A stretch of DNA of 64,000 bases, from contig CM039196.1 of assembly GCA_008360975.2 (NCBI GenBank), positions 5,808,263-5,872,262 on the forward strand, given 5' to 3'. The stretch is from Lichenostomus cassidix (taxonomy: Eukaryota > Chordata > Aves > Passeriformes > Meliphagidae). Made by a program: the position numbers and the translations under genes. The notes under the pieces were generated by a model. That model saw only the letters and a list, made by a program, of their open reading frames with translations, had not been told where the DNA came from and made no database searches. Shown in pieces: positions 1-12,480 of this stretch. How positions within the stretch are numbered: position 1 is the stretch's first letter; each line of letters opens with the position of its first letter.

Positions 1-1039
1 CCCTGGGAGGAACCAGCGAGCCACAGCCAGAGCCAACATCTCAGCCTGAATGTCAGTGTCATTTACACAGCAAATGTCACTTAAAGCTAACACCAGAAGG
101 AGCTTGTCGGGGTAATTCACCAAGCGGCAGCAACAGCAGCTTAGCAGCTCTTTCCCAACATACATATATAAAAGAATATTTATCTAAAATTGGATTTAGA
201 CTGCGAAAGGTTTTCTAGTGACAACATCAGAGGCAGGTTTGGTTTTGCAGCACCAGAATCAACATGGTACAATCGTGTGCCACAACCCTGACGTGTTTTA
301 GACACCATTCCCAAAGATGCAGGCAGTTTGCACTCAGGATTGGCTCAGTCCCTGGCAGCTCTGCTCAGATAAGGGCAAGCTCTGTCAGTAGCTCTCAGAC
401 TGGATAAACTTGTCCATAGCTGGACTGAGAATTGTTAGCACATTCTGTACTAATCATTGACAATTCAGTACAAGTGACAGCCAGGCACTGTGAGCCTGGA
501 TTTTAGAAACAGGACAGTTTCTCTCCAGCAGATTTCTGCTGTCTCAGCCAAGTGTCAGAGCTGCACCTCAGTATCTTAAATCAGCTGATACCCTGATGCC
601 ACCACAGCAAACACAGTCAATCTTCTTGCAGAGATTCACACAGACACTTATACCCATGCTTCTGATAAGAGGGGAGGAAGGCCAGCAGACAGATTCTATC
701 TTCCCAGGCCCACAGTCTGCTGAGAGCACTGCCACAGCCCATTTCCCCTCCAGGCTGAGGCAAGGGAAGCTGGCACTGTGCCTGGGGAAGCCATTTCAGA
801 TGCTTATAGGGCTGACTCTGACCACAGAGTGGTAGATAAAGGTATTTATGGCATTTCATACAGACAGAATCTCACACTTGTAATTACCTCATCTCTTGCG
901 CCACTAAAGTTGTGTGATTTTTTTTTAGGCTGTGCCCTTTTCCTCTCAAACTCTTTCATGCAAGTTACCTGGGACCTGCAGAGCAAGCACAAAGGAAGGC
1001 TTGGGAAGCCAATATAGACGAAATGTTCATCATTAGACA
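1..1039. other. Non-coding spacer, no recognisable element
   Basis: The only open frames here are short overlapping ones of about 70-80 codons on both strands, with no domain or motif I recognise. The base composition is mixed and CpG-poor. I see no repeat family, tRNA or splice-framed exon. I read it as ordinary non-coding vertebrate DNA. Confidence 0.6.
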
Positions 1040-1420
1040 ATAAGGTTTGGTGCACATTTAGTTACTCTAACACAACCCACAAGCCTGACACGTGCAAACA
1101 AAACATTCACCTGTCGAATGGCATTACCTGCGGTGATGTGCAATATATTTTTATTATGTAAAACACAGATTGGAGTCTTCATTTCCTCCTTCCCTGACAG
1201 AATGCAGCTGCACAGAATAGAGACATAACACGGGAGCCTCATGAATCCAGAGCTAAGCTGCGGGAGACCAGGAGCAAATAAATATTTCACAAAGTGTTAG
1301 TACAAGACACGACAGCATAAATAAGTGTGAGGATAATGGCTCCGAATGCAATTTGGCTTAAGTCATCTGTGCCTTCAGAAATAGAAAGATGATTTATTTC
1401 AAGCCTGAACGACCTGAGAG
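1040..1420. promoter_or_regulatory. Candidate conserved non-coding (enhancer-like) block
   Basis: This repeat-free AT-rich block keeps several isolated CpGs (in the words tgtcgaatgg, ctgcggtgat, aacacggg and ctgcggga). It also holds AT-rich words such as caatatatttttattatg and aaataaatattt. CpG retention outside an island together with homeodomain/FOX-type words is typical of constrained non-coding elements. Conservation itself cannot be seen from one sequence, so the call is inference from composition only. Confidence 0.35.
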
Positions 1421-1756
1421 GGAAGCAGTGGGGGTTTCCCTGGGTTATTTATTTATTTTTAATCATTATCTTTGACCTTTAGGCAGGCAGCAAAGGGAGC
1501 AGGAGTGGTGAGTCGCTGGTACAATATCTAGGTTAGCACTGGAAATATTCCTCAAAGGTCTGAGAGATACATGAAGGTAGTTGAGGTGATCAGAGCAGTC
1601 CCCAAAGCCCCTTTTGCTGGAATCTGTTAACTGTGTGCCTGTGCTGTGAGCCCATGCTGTGGCCACAGCTGATGAAAGCTTTTATATTTAATAGCTCTCA
1701 ATGGACATTTCTTCCTTCAATTCATCCAATTCTTGCTTTTTGAGACACAAAAACTC

Positions 1757-1985
1757 AACACCTCCAACCCCTGTGGCAGTGTCAGGACCCTGTGAGGAAG
1801 GATGTCCTTTTTAATTTGGGTCTGCCATCTAACCCTGTCATTTGATGCCCCTTAAGTCACATCCTTAAAGAGTAAATGCATGGTCACTCCCTATTCAGTT
1901 TTCTTTTTTCACTCAGGATTTTGCAGCCTTTGATGATATTTTCTTCAGTTATTTCTTTCATAGGAGGAGAATCTTGGCCCTTTTT
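1757..1985 (-). mobile_element. Degenerate CR1 LINE fragment, antisense
   Basis: Read on the plus strand, the segment follows the familiar order of the antisense CR1 3' region. First comes a 'ctgtggcagtgtcaggaccctgt' type segment, then 'gaggaaggatgtcctttttaat' (the CR1 'aggaagtttttcctaat' block). Next come 'catttgatgccccttaagt', 'ggtcactccctattcag', 'caggattttgcagcc' and finally 'ttctttcataggagga', the usual 'cctcataggagag' block. Many substitutions and small gaps make it an old amniote CR1 (L3-like) rather than a young avian copy. No reverse-transcriptase reading frame survives. Identification is from memory of the family consensus. Confidence 0.6.
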
Positions 1986-4900
1986 TAGGTCTACTGAGCT
2001 CTACTTAGTCAGAGCAGGGCCCAAACCCAACACACTTGTCCTGCAGCAGATGTCCCACAGATCCAAACAGTGGCTGAACAAGGCTGGATGTGTCATAGCC
2101 TGAAATGAACCAAACTCCCGGAGTGAGGAACACAACACTTCAAGCAAAAATTTGCTGAAACAGTGCTTTAGATCTGACTCACTCTAAGACCCAATCCCAG
2201 GTCAGGGGGCTTGGCAATTACAGCAGAGAAAAACCATCTTAATATATTGTTTATCTCAGGGCTTTCCCTGTATTTTTTTTTATATATTGCCACAGTTCAT
2301 GCAGAATTAAGCAACATAAAAACAGTGGCAAATCCTTGACCATTCTAAAGCCTTCATTAAGCATTAACCCTTAATCTGAAAAACTGGAAAACAGTAATGA
2401 AACAAACATGAACTCTGGAATTGACAACATTTAAATTAGCACAAACTTTGACCTGCAAAACACTATAGGATCAGCTCATGCAGCTGAGCATTTCAGGTTA
2501 TCATTCCCAGACAAAAATGCTGTGATTTCCAGTTACACACAGAGCCTCCCAGGCATCACAAAAACCAGTGTGTCACACACAGCTGCAGGCTAAGTTTTCC
2601 ACTTTGAGGCACCAGCAGCCCTTCCCAGGCGCAGAGGAGCCGCTCCCATTTCCCACTGAAGTAGCTGGAATTTACCCACTCGGATGTCACGCTGCCAGAG
2701 GCGTGACGGGGCTGGCAAGCTGCCACCCTGTGTCACACAGAGCTGGTGGCACCGAGCCGGGGGCAAAGCTGGGCTGGCTCCTCCAGCTCTCCGAGCTCCA
2801 GCAGATAAGAGCACAGTGGGGGAAAAGGTAAAAGCCATGTCACGCTTTGGGTGAGAGGGAAGGATTCTGCACAAGGTGGCAGGGGAGGAGTTTCCATTAA
2901 GCCAGCTGGAAGAACAGGGGCATGTCAGTCAACACAGCCACCTTATCTATGGCCCTAATTCCTTCCCATCACGGGCTGGAGCTTGCTCTTGGAGGATGGC
3001 CCCACTGGGGAATGCTGTACTTGGCAGGCAGCTGTCCTGGCAGCTTCTTTTAGACGCTCTCTAATGTTAGAGTAGGAGGCAGATTTGAGGAAGGAGTGCA
3101 CAGATAATTATTTCCTCCTCCAAAATCCCAGCTGGATTTGGCAATCCTGCAGCAAATGCCACAGCAAGAGCCAACCAGAGGCCATCCCTGCTTGGGTCTT
3201 CCTGCTTTGAGTGACTGGCAACTAGACATCTAAACCCTAAACCACCTCTGGCTGAAGGAAAAGCAAAAAGAAACAGAACCTGCACTCCTAGAAGCACAAT
3301 ATCTATTTTCAGTGGCTCCACTGCTCTCCCACATGGCCACAAGGCAGCAGTGGACACTTGACCACGTGCAGAAGGGCTGAAATGCTCTTTAAGAGCAGAC
3401 CAGGCTGGATCCATGCATGCCCAGGAGCTCTGGCAGCACATGGCAGGGCCATGGAAACCCTGCCAGGCTATCAGAACAGCAGCCAGGAGGCAATGCCACT
3501 CCTTTGACACTTGGTGCTTCTCCACAGCCATCCCAGGGGAGCAAGGCCCAAACCAACATCTTCAGGTAGGGAAGGAAATGCACTGACACAAAGGAGAAGG
3601 CTTTCCCTGCCACTTCCCACCTTCCTTTTGTGAGCAGAACAAGCTGACCCAAGGCCTGATCCTCAGCAGCTGCAAACCAGCCCAGCCTCACTGATTTCTG
3701 TGCACTGAAGCCAACATGGTTCAGTGGAGGAGCAGCTCCTCAGCATTCCAGCAGCAACCTCATGGAATCCAACCCGTCAGACAGTGGAGCTGGATGCAGA
3801 AACACAACAAACAGCCCTTCACTGCCCAGGCAGTGGAGTCAGGCCAAGGCTGGATGCTTCTGACAATCCCACCCTGCAGCTCCCACAGAGGCTGGCTCCA
3901 GCTCAGGAATCTGAGAGCACAGCAAGGCTTAGAAATGTGACTCAGTGAAAATGACGGCCACGTTCTCAGCTGGTAGAACCTGGTGTTACTCCACTGACTT
4001 CTGTGGAGAACCAGCTCTTCAGAGCAGCTGACAATCTAATCAAAGTGTCCTGCTCTGGCCTGAGAGAAGATACACTGCTCCCTGCCACAGGGTGCAGCCA
4101 CATCAGTCAAGGCCATGAACACACATCTGGGAAAAAAGCAAATTTCCCCCCAAAAATTGTCAGATCTTTGTCAGTGAGAATACTGTCCAACTCATTGTCT
4201 GATTCAGTTCAATTAAAGGGATGCTGTAAAAGACTCATACTTGCCAAGGATTGTACTTTAAGCACTTCCCCCTCAATCTCTGCCTGTGCCCCCTTCCCCA
4301 AAATAAATCTCACCTCCTGTACACATGCCCAACTTGCAAATGCTCACATGGCACAAAGCAATGCCACAAAGAGAACTCAATTACACCCAGGTAAGGTTCA
4401 AGTAGAGAAAGAGCTCCAACCAGGGAAATATTGCATCCAAGACTAATTAGCCCTATTATCTGACTACCTAGTCTTTTTATATGGTGCAACCTACCAATCT
4501 GGTTAACAGGAGGGAAAAAAAAGAAAAAAAACAACAAAAAAATCCCACTAGATGAAATAACATTCAATATCCAAAATTAGCTGCATTACAAATATTGTTT
4601 TATCCAGTGTCATGATTTATTGGTCTCCTCCCCCTGAGAGCTTCTATTGACCTCAGATTCACCTCAATGAATCTTGATTTTTGAATGAAAACAGCAGTCA
4701 ATAATATTTACTTCCTACTGACTTCATCCTCAGCAGCACAAGGAGAAGACTGAACTATTCATGACCCCCCTGTCTCAGCTCTAATCACGGTGGTGAGATC
4801 CAAGGCACTCTCTCTGCAGGTCAGAGAGAGAACTAACACCCAGCAATGACCCTGCCGTGAGGTGACGGACAACTCACACATCCAGCAAGTTTATTTATGC

Positions 4901-6069
4901 AGAGAGGCAATGGATTTCCTGAAACCTCATGACCAGTTCTGTGTGACAAGAACTTTAGTTTGAAAAAAAATGATCCTGCTCCTGGCTAGTCATGTCTGTT
5001 AAATCTATCACAGGCAGCAGCAGCTTTAAACCATGATGTGAAGACTTGCCATGAGCATCTGGCAGTCAAATTTGCACAGCAGGAGTGATTCAATTGCATT
5101 CCAAGGTTACTGTTGCTGTTTATTTACACCTTTCCTGATGATCCAGTGATTTTAAATAGAAAAGCTTCCATTCCTTCTCCTCACACCATAGTCCTTCCAT
5201 CATCAGTTTGGCAGTCAGTTGTCTTTCAGATGGGCAAAGTCACAGGTTGGCTTAGCTGTGACTGGGAATGGGAAACTCAAACTCTTCCCATCACACTTAA
5301 TGAACAGACAGAGCCTTTCCAGTGCCAAGTTTATTCTCTGCCTGTAGGATTATCTGCAAACAGACTTGTTAGCCTTGATTCACACATGATGGATCCTAAA
5401 AAAATGCATCAGGCTGTCTTGGAAACTCTTGCCTTGTAGTTATCAACACTTTCCTTATCTATCAGCCATGATTTGATGCTTAACTTTATTAAACTCCCTC
5501 CTTCAAATTCACCTTGTTCTTTCCCTGGCAAATCAACCCTTGCACTGATGGTGAGTCTTGTGCTCAGCACCCTCCCATATTCCCTTCACAGATGTTGTGT
5601 GTCCTGCCACAGTGCTTCCAGCAAGGGCTTGGCAAGGTGAGTCCATCTGCATTCTCCACCCACCTCCTAAATCACACTCCTGTTCTCAACTTCCCCAATT
5701 CTGCTGCCATTTCACAAACCACAGCTCCCAGACCATGGCTGTCTTTGCTCAGGTTGCCTCCAAGCCACCTGCTTGGCTTTCCTCTTCTGACTCCTCTGCC
5801 TCTGGAGAACTTGGTGTCTAGACACATTATCAGTCTCTCTTTACAGCAGCAAGCACTAAACTGAGCCTACATCCCTCATTCTTGGTGCCATGGGCTGCAG
5901 GCAAAGCAAATGTCACTGTCAGGGAATGTGGGCAAATCCCAGGTGTCCAGCAGAGCCAGTTGTGACAACAGAAACCAACCTACATCCAGCAGGCACCAGC
6001 TAAAATAGGCCAAATGCCTACAATTTTTTTTTTCCCTTGGTACACTCAGGCTCAGGGAAGCAGTTCCAG
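1986..6069. other. Non-coding spacer with one A-rich tract
   Basis: No gene or repeat family is recognisable. Open frames such as the one around 4003-4446 (147 codons) are unsupported by motifs and overlap antisense frames of similar length. An A-rich tract lies at 4514-4542. Several stretches (for example 2220-2460) are AT-rich but have no distinctive structure. Confidence 0.55.
4514..4542. repeat. A-rich low-complexity tract
   Basis: Runs of A interrupted by single G or C (gggaaaaaaaag, aaaaaaaac, aacaaaaaaa). It could be a decayed poly-A or simple expansion. No retroposon body is recognisable upstream. Confidence 0.8.
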
Positions 6070-6215
6070 GTTACCCCTCATTAGGCAGATGTTCTTTAAA
6101 TGATTTATGCTTCTATCAAGCTTGATATCCCCACAGAAGATTGTTAGTGAAAAGCTCTGTGTAATCATTTATAGTGGGATTTATGATGTTTAACTTAGTA
6201 ACTCTCTGCAGGCCC
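6070..6215. promoter_or_regulatory. Candidate conserved non-coding block
   Basis: Repeat-free AT-rich block with closely spaced homeodomain and FOX-like words: tcattagg, aaatgattta, taatcattta and tttatgatg. It has no coding potential. It stands out from the CAG/CCA-rich sequence on both sides. Inference from composition only. Confidence 0.25.
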
Positions 6216-8055
6216 TCTAACAGGATGGAGGTGGGCTGTGGGCAGTAAAAGGTCAGTCCCAAAGGAAGCCAAACACGATGCTAAGAGGAAGCTAGAATAG
6301 GGCTCTGAAGGGCTTTGTTCACATTACAGGGGAAGCAGCACAGACTTTAATCATCCTTGCCAAAGGCATGCACATGTGAGGAACAGAGGAACCAGGCAAA
6401 ATTTTCCCTCAGATTTTCAAGGTTGGTGGCAAATGTGGTTTTAGACTGGTTATTGGCTTAATCTTGCCCTCGTTTCTTCCTCTGTTTATATTATTTAAGT
6501 TGCCTCAGTTACAGTTCTGTATTAAATAAGCAGTCAGTCATGCAAATGTTTTTGTTTGGTTGGGTTTTTTTAATATTGTTAATTTATTTTTAAGCCCAAA
6601 AGCACACTCAAGCTACAAGAAAATACACCAAAATGTGGGACAAAAGTAACTAATTACAGCAGACTTTGGTCCCCTCTTGCAGCACTAGCTTGCTCAGAGA
6701 TGGGAAGAGCTGTTAAAGTCATTTCAGGGACATCTGCAAACCACCAGGACATTCTGGAATTAAATTTCAAGTTCCAGTCATCTTTGTATTTCCCTGTTTC
6801 TTCCAGAACTGGGAGGTAAAATACACCCAAAAGAAAACACAAGAAAAGCTTGATAACTCCAGCAGCAGGAATTACTGAGAGGCACCTGGGAACATCCTGA
6901 ACTTTTCTGCTTTGCAGTGCAGCCTCCTCTGTGCTCAGATAATTCAGCTGCTTGGATTTTACCTACCCAGGCTAACCTGAACCACCTGGAAGTGGTGCAG
7001 CCCAGCAATCTCACAGCTATTACTCTGGGGCACTTTATCTACTCTTTCTCCACAAGTCTGACCTAAAGGAAGCCAGCCAGACCTGACATACCAGTTCTGA
7101 CCCAGCAGCTAATGATCATGGACAGCATCACTGGGCAGGCTGGGAGTGTGCACTAAAGAAAACTGAATTATAGCTCATCTAAGCAAAGGGCATTATCCCA
7201 AAGTAACTGGGGAAGGAAGTTATTCTCCTCCCCAGCATCCCCACAGAGGCTGTGCAGTGCTCTGCTGAGCTCAGGTACCTGCTTTGTCTGTTTCTTCACC
7301 TGCAAGATGTGGTTTTGGTTAAAAGTGTGTTTCCAGAGCACGCTGTGAATGCTCTCACTGGACCAACAAGTTTACAGATTTTTCACCAGCTTTATGCAAA
7401 GCATCCATGAAGTACAGACCTCACAATTCATCACACAGAGAAGGATGCTTTCCACCCAAGAGAGGATGCAGGCAGAGCAGCCTGGACAGCCCCACAGTGC
7501 TGGGAGTGAGCATCAGATCAACAGCAGCAGCAGCTCCAGCAGCTCAACCCCTGCCCTGCACAGGGACTCAAAATGCAAACCTGCCTTTCCCACAAACTCT
7601 GCAGATACCCTGAGAAAAGCCTCGCTGCTTCCTTCCCACCCACTTGTCCCCCAGGCCAGCTCTGCTGGAAAATCCCATCCTCCCTCCCACACAGCACAGA
7701 GCAGGGGTTTGACAGTTCCTGGAGGAAAATGTTTTAACCACACACTTGCACCTGCAGCGCCTGGCCCTGCGTGTCACAGAATTCAGAATTAAGCAGCACA
7801 GCTATTGTAAAAATGAGTTACAGCAAAAGCTCCTTCATCTCAGTCATCACAAGGGCTATATCCCACTTCTGTTTTGGTACCAGATGGCTCAAGGTCTATT
7901 TTTCAACAAGTGCTGTCTGCTACACTAGCAGCAAGTCCTTTGAGTTACAAGCCAAATCTCTTCCCTTAATATCTTTTTCATCCTTTCCCCCCTCCCCTCT
8001 TTGGGCTCACAAGTACATCTTTTCTTAAGAAACAGAAAAAATCTATTATTCTTCA
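6216..8055. other. Non-coding spacer
   Basis: No recognised gene or repeat. An octamer-type POU word ATGCAAAT sits at 6540-6547 within an AT-rich stretch (6440-6600). A 147-codon frame over 7349-7792 reads low-complexity Ser/Pro-rich sequence and overlaps three other frames, so I treat it as chance. A short CAG-rich segment lies near 7520-7545. Confidence 0.55.
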
Positions 8056-8450
8056 AAGGCCCAGTTGTGTCCTTCATTTACTGAAGTAGTCAAAGAATAT
8101 TATGGGTCATTTTGTCACCATGGAAACCACAAATAGACCTTCAGGGTTTTGGAGAGGTGATATTATTTTGGAGAGGCCATGCAGGGCTCTCTGACAGAAA
8201 ATAATAGGGATGGCAAATCAAGGAGACCTTTTATACAGACTGTGTGAAATGCAAAGGGTATCAAACATCATTTCTCTGCCACCGAAGACTACTCCAGGCA
8301 GCAGTTTAATATGGTATCCTCTGACAGCTGAGCCCAAATGGAAAATTAATGAGGCAGCATGATATATGAGTCTTTTTAAATCTCATAACCAGCCTCCTTT
8401 ATAGAATAAAAATGGCCAAATCAGTTTAATATTAGTGGAGAGGTTCTCTG
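8056..8450. promoter_or_regulatory. Candidate enhancer-like block with RFX site
   Basis: Repeat-free block rich in AT words (aatattatgg, gatattattttgg, ttaatatgg, aaaattaatgag, catgatatatgag, tttaatattag). It also contains a near-perfect RFX X-box, listed separately. Open frames are absent from most of it, and it contrasts with the C/A-rich flanks. Known vertebrate developmental enhancers look like this, but no conservation data are available here. Confidence 0.4.
8114..8127. promoter_or_regulatory. RFX X-box-like site
   Basis: GTCACCATGGAAAC matches the palindromic RFX X-box (idealised GTTGCCATGGCAAC) at 12 of 14 positions, with both half-sites readable. RFX factors regulate ciliary and other genes, and X-boxes also occur in distal enhancers. 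A single match in 64 kb can be chance. Its position inside an otherwise enhancer-like block makes it more interesting. Confidence 0.45.
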
Positions 8451-10569
8451 TGTGTCTTTCTTCTGAGCCTTGTCAGTGCAGTGCTGAAGAGACAGTTTTG
8501 GTTTATTGACTGTGTAAGTCTAGCTGTTTTCAAGTTTGGGACTGTCTAAATCAAAATAATTCTGAGCTTCATTGGTTTATCAAAATACAGTAAAGATATG
8601 AAAGTCTAAAGAACCACCTGAGATCTCAGAGGAGCCACATCCTGTCATCCAGGACCTGCAGCCCAAGTGCAGCTCTGGCTGCTCTGTGTTGGTGGCCTGG
8701 GACAGCAGCCCCTTCTCTGCCTCATGCCAGAAGGGCTTTCCCAATCTTAGCCACCAGAATCCCCACCAAATTTGTCATTTCTGTCATGAAAAGAGGGACT
8801 TATGCACAGTGCCAATGCTGGCTGCTATGAGAAAAGAGCAGAAAACAGGAGAATACCCTGAGCTGAATGCAACCCAGGCTCAGTCCATGGCCTTGCAGCT
8901 GCCTCCTCTCCCAGCACAACTCATCAAAATCCTTTGAGTAATGCATTCGAAAAATGCAAAGCTCTTAACTGCATAAATAACTAAACCCATGCAATTCTCA
9001 AGCCAGGAGACCCTATCTGAAAGCATTCTGGCAACCATTTTCTCACAACTAAGTCCCAAGCTAAAGACCTACAGAGGGGAGAGCAGAAGCAATTATAAAT
9101 GAAGTTTACCCAAAAAGATATCATATCCTACCTGGTGGTGGATGAATCCTAAGCCTACTGAATATCCTGACACTTCCAAGGTTGCTGCTACTCTGAATTA
9201 GAACAAAAGCTCAAAATCTCAAGTCATTCTGCAGAACAGAAATTTCAAAATGCTTCTGTTTAGAAACAAGAAACCACTTCACTGAAACACTGAAAAAACA
9301 GCTCAAACAAAACAAAGGAGTCAAAACAAACACTCCTTTCCAAACTTTTCTGTCAAAACATCTTTAAAATAGACACCTTCATGCAAAACATTTCAACTGC
9401 AGAAGAAAAAGAGCTTCCTTTAGAAAACTGCTTCATAAAAGACACTAACTTTGCCAACATCCCCCTCAGAACAGTTATAAGCAGATCTGTGGCATAAAGT
9501 CACCCACTGTAGTTCAGAAGTTGTGCCTTTCCTGTCACCCCTCAGCTGGAACAGTAGAATTACCAGGGCACCTTCAGCACCCAGGCCTCCAGTAAAACAC
9601 AGTGCTTTAAATACTGGAACTTCAGAATATGAAAGCACAGGGATCAGCAGAAGTTAGACAAACAACACTTTGCTAAAAGTAAACCCTCAAGAAAAAAAAA
9701 ACAGCATTCAACACAAAGCAACAGAAGGAAATTGCTGTAGATTTCACTGCCTTGTTAAAACAACCCCAACTCCTCTGAAACACCACGCTGGCCATGGTTC
9801 AAAACACACTGATGGCATGTTGCCTCTTATAACTTACCCAGCTCTGGTCGTGCTGAGCATCTCCAGGAAGGGACCACACTCCAAGCAAATCTGGAGAGCA
9901 GGAGGAACTTGAAGTGGCAGCCCTTCACTCCCCTCAACTCCAAGATGGATGTTGAGCTGTTTTCCTGGTTCCTACCCCAGTAAAATCCGTAAGCAGAGGA
10001 CTCACGTAAGCACATTCCAGGGCAGCACCAACAAACAGGAGAAAGAGGCAGAAGCCCCTAATGAGCTGTTGGGCCAATCAAGGAGGAATTGGATGAAGCT
10101 GTGTGAAAAGGGGTGGGGAATGGAGCATCAGCTAAGCCTCAGGGGTTTCAAATATATCCAGTTTGATATGTTTAAGGAGGATTACGAGGGGGAAACAGGG
10201 ATATAAAATTTTAAAAATAACGTGTAATGATTTTCCTCATTCCCCAACCCTTTTGAAACAGTGAATGCTTTACCTTTCAACAATGCTAAAAGCTCACGCT
10301 GCAATAAGTGTTTGATGCACAACAGCTGAGCCAGCTCCTCCAGCATTTTGTGGAACCTCCTGCACCTGTGCCAGGCAGACCCTATTTCCACCTTGACAAA
10401 TGCAGTTTTCTATCAGCGTTAAGGACATGGGTGCTGTTAGGCTGGCAAAGTGGATGTAGAATTAGAAATACACAAGTAGTAGAGGGAAATGTACAGTAGG
10501 ACTGCAGCTACACTAACATCCCAGGTATCAGAAACATTGGGACACCTGTGAGACGAATTTCTGTGTCTT
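8451..10569. other. Non-coding spacer with AAAC-rich segment
   Basis: No gene recognised. Around 9190-9410 the strand is rich in A and C, with recurring words such as caaaacatttc, gaaatttcaaaatg and caaaacatcttt. This could be a very old hAT-type remnant or plain low complexity, and I cannot decide which. The remainder is featureless. Confidence 0.5.
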
Positions 10570-10830
10570 TCCTGTGAGTTAAATGAAGATCCTGATCTGT
10601 TTCATTTCTCTAATGAACAGCATGATAGTATCAATAAATGTATTTATTGGCCTAATAACATCTCCATTCCAATTTCATCAAGACTTCACTCAGAGCGTGG
10701 AAAGACAAGAAGGTCATTTAGTGTTTCATGTGAAAATAAAGTTCATTGCCCAAAGCAAACAGTACATGTGGAATAATATGTGCTTGTTTCCTTTATCACT
10801 TGCATTGGTTTCACCCAAGCTTCAGATGGC
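10570..10830. promoter_or_regulatory. Candidate conserved non-coding block with AT palindrome
   Basis: Repeat-free block carrying a perfect 8-bp-arm inverted repeat (CAATAAAT-GT-ATTTATTG, 10632-10649), in which both arms read as posterior-HOX/CDX-like words. It is followed by cctaataac, aaataaagttcattg, caaagcaaac and ggaataatatg. No coding potential. Enhancer-like by composition only. Confidence 0.3.
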
Positions 10831-11834
10831 AGTGCTGTTCCAACCCCTCCTGCTCCCTGCACCAGTGGCTGGAGACAGGCTAAGCTAAGATTTTGCCTGC
10901 TTTAGCCATCCCCACCCAAGCAGCAGCACAGCTCAGGAGCAGGACTCTGCCTGGCTTGAAATACTGCCCAGTGTCAGCAGGAATACACCAGCTCAGTGCT
11001 TAAGTTCTTCCTCCACTAAATACTTGGAGACCTTTCCTTCCCTAGGCTCTCTAAATGCTTTATAAACATTTATAAACAGGCAGAGTGAAAAATCAATGCA
11101 GAGATACTGTGGGGAGGGAGAAATAGCAAGGAAAGGAAAGAGAAACTCAATGAAAAATGAAATAGTGCCCATATATTTGCTACCATCAGCCTTGCTGTTC
11201 CAGGGCTTTTCCCTCACTCCTCCCTATCCCAGGCTTTCTGTGCAGGAGGGAAAAAGCAGGCATTTTGTTCTGATCAGCTGTAACAATGTGGTTTTGATAA
11301 TGGAGGGGGTGTTCCCATCTTAAACTAAGGTTACGTTTGGAAACTAAAAGACAGTTTGAGAGTTCTGCAGATAATTCCAGGCTGGAGCTCTGAGCTGTCA
11401 CTGCTCAGGGCCTCTCTGGAGCCCCAGGGTGGACACTGGGATCCCACAGCCCATTCCAGGGTGGGGTGACTGGGAGGATGAGCAGTTCCTGGGGCTGTGG
11501 GTGAAATCAGTGAGCCTGTACAGACATAAAACTGAGATGAGATCAATCAAACCCCACCGCAGCCTTGCTCTGCTGCCTGTGTTGCTCAGGGGAACTCAGA
11601 GACCTTTTTAAAATTAGTAAATTTAATTACTCAGCCGTACAAGCTCTGAACTGCGGCTCAAAATAGAAAAGGCATGGTCTTGCCCTGACTTCTGCTGCTG
11701 GGAACTTCACTTTTGCCTTCAGGATCAGCAGCAGACCCTGAAACAAGACCATTTGCTGGGAACAGGCTTGGTGCACCTTGCCCAGGTGCTGTGTTTTATG
11801 TAGCCTAATGCAAACACTGCTATCTCCCTTCCTC
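10831..11834. other. Non-coding spacer
   Basis: No gene, RNA or repeat family recognised. Short overlapping frames on both strands have no motif support. Confidence 0.55.
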
Positions 11835-12480
11835 TGGCAGACTACTAATAACAAGTTTATACAGTTCATCTTAAACAAATATTGGGAAAGTCAGTCCTTA
11901 CAAGGTCTGCTAAATTGCAGAGACGTCTGTGCAATTGCAATTGATGACACAGTGCTGAATTATACAAAGGAAGGGGTCAATGCCAGCCAGGCTATTTCTC
12001 ACAGCAGATTGTGTGGAGGTCTCATTTAACACTGCCAACTCTGAACATGTGCACTGTATAAAGCAGAGCTTTTATGGTTCTATCACAGGTCCCTAATTTG
12101 GCTCTAGGAGCCATCTGCTGATTTAATAGGGGATCTGGATTGTTAGGTTGGGTTTGTTTTGGTTTTTTTCATTTGTTTAAACACCTAAAGCTTAGGCATT
12201 TAATAGAGAAAAATATTGCAATAAGTTAATCCTCTGTGCAGTAAAAAGGGAGAAAATAAATGTGTTCAGCTTTGTTTAATTTTGTCTCCTAAGCAACCAA
12301 CATATTTGATATTGTGGGTACCAAGCCTTAAGTGTGTGAAAGTCATTAAATCAGCCCTTCCAAGACTGCAGCAACCATATTATTAGGAAATTTTAGATGA
12401 ATTACACTGTCAAGACTGTTAAGTATCACCTTGTGCTTTTATCAGCCTCTAATTAAGACTGAAACAGAATGTTAATGCCC
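11835..12480. promoter_or_regulatory. Candidate conserved non-coding block (two parts)
   Basis: The first part (11835-12070) holds two adjacent perfect palindromes, AGACGTCT at 11921-11928 and CAATTGCAATTG at 11932-11943. The second part (12190-12480) is AT-rich, with aaaatattgcaataag, tttaattttg, catattattagg, gatgaattacac and ctctaattaag. A T/G-rich run (about 12150-12180) separates them. No frame is supported as coding. Confidence 0.3.

Noticed and set aside
9190..9410. Possible hAT-type transposon relic rich in CAAAACATTT-like words
   Set aside because: Words recur but no terminal inverted repeats or target duplication can be placed. A low-complexity explanation is as good.
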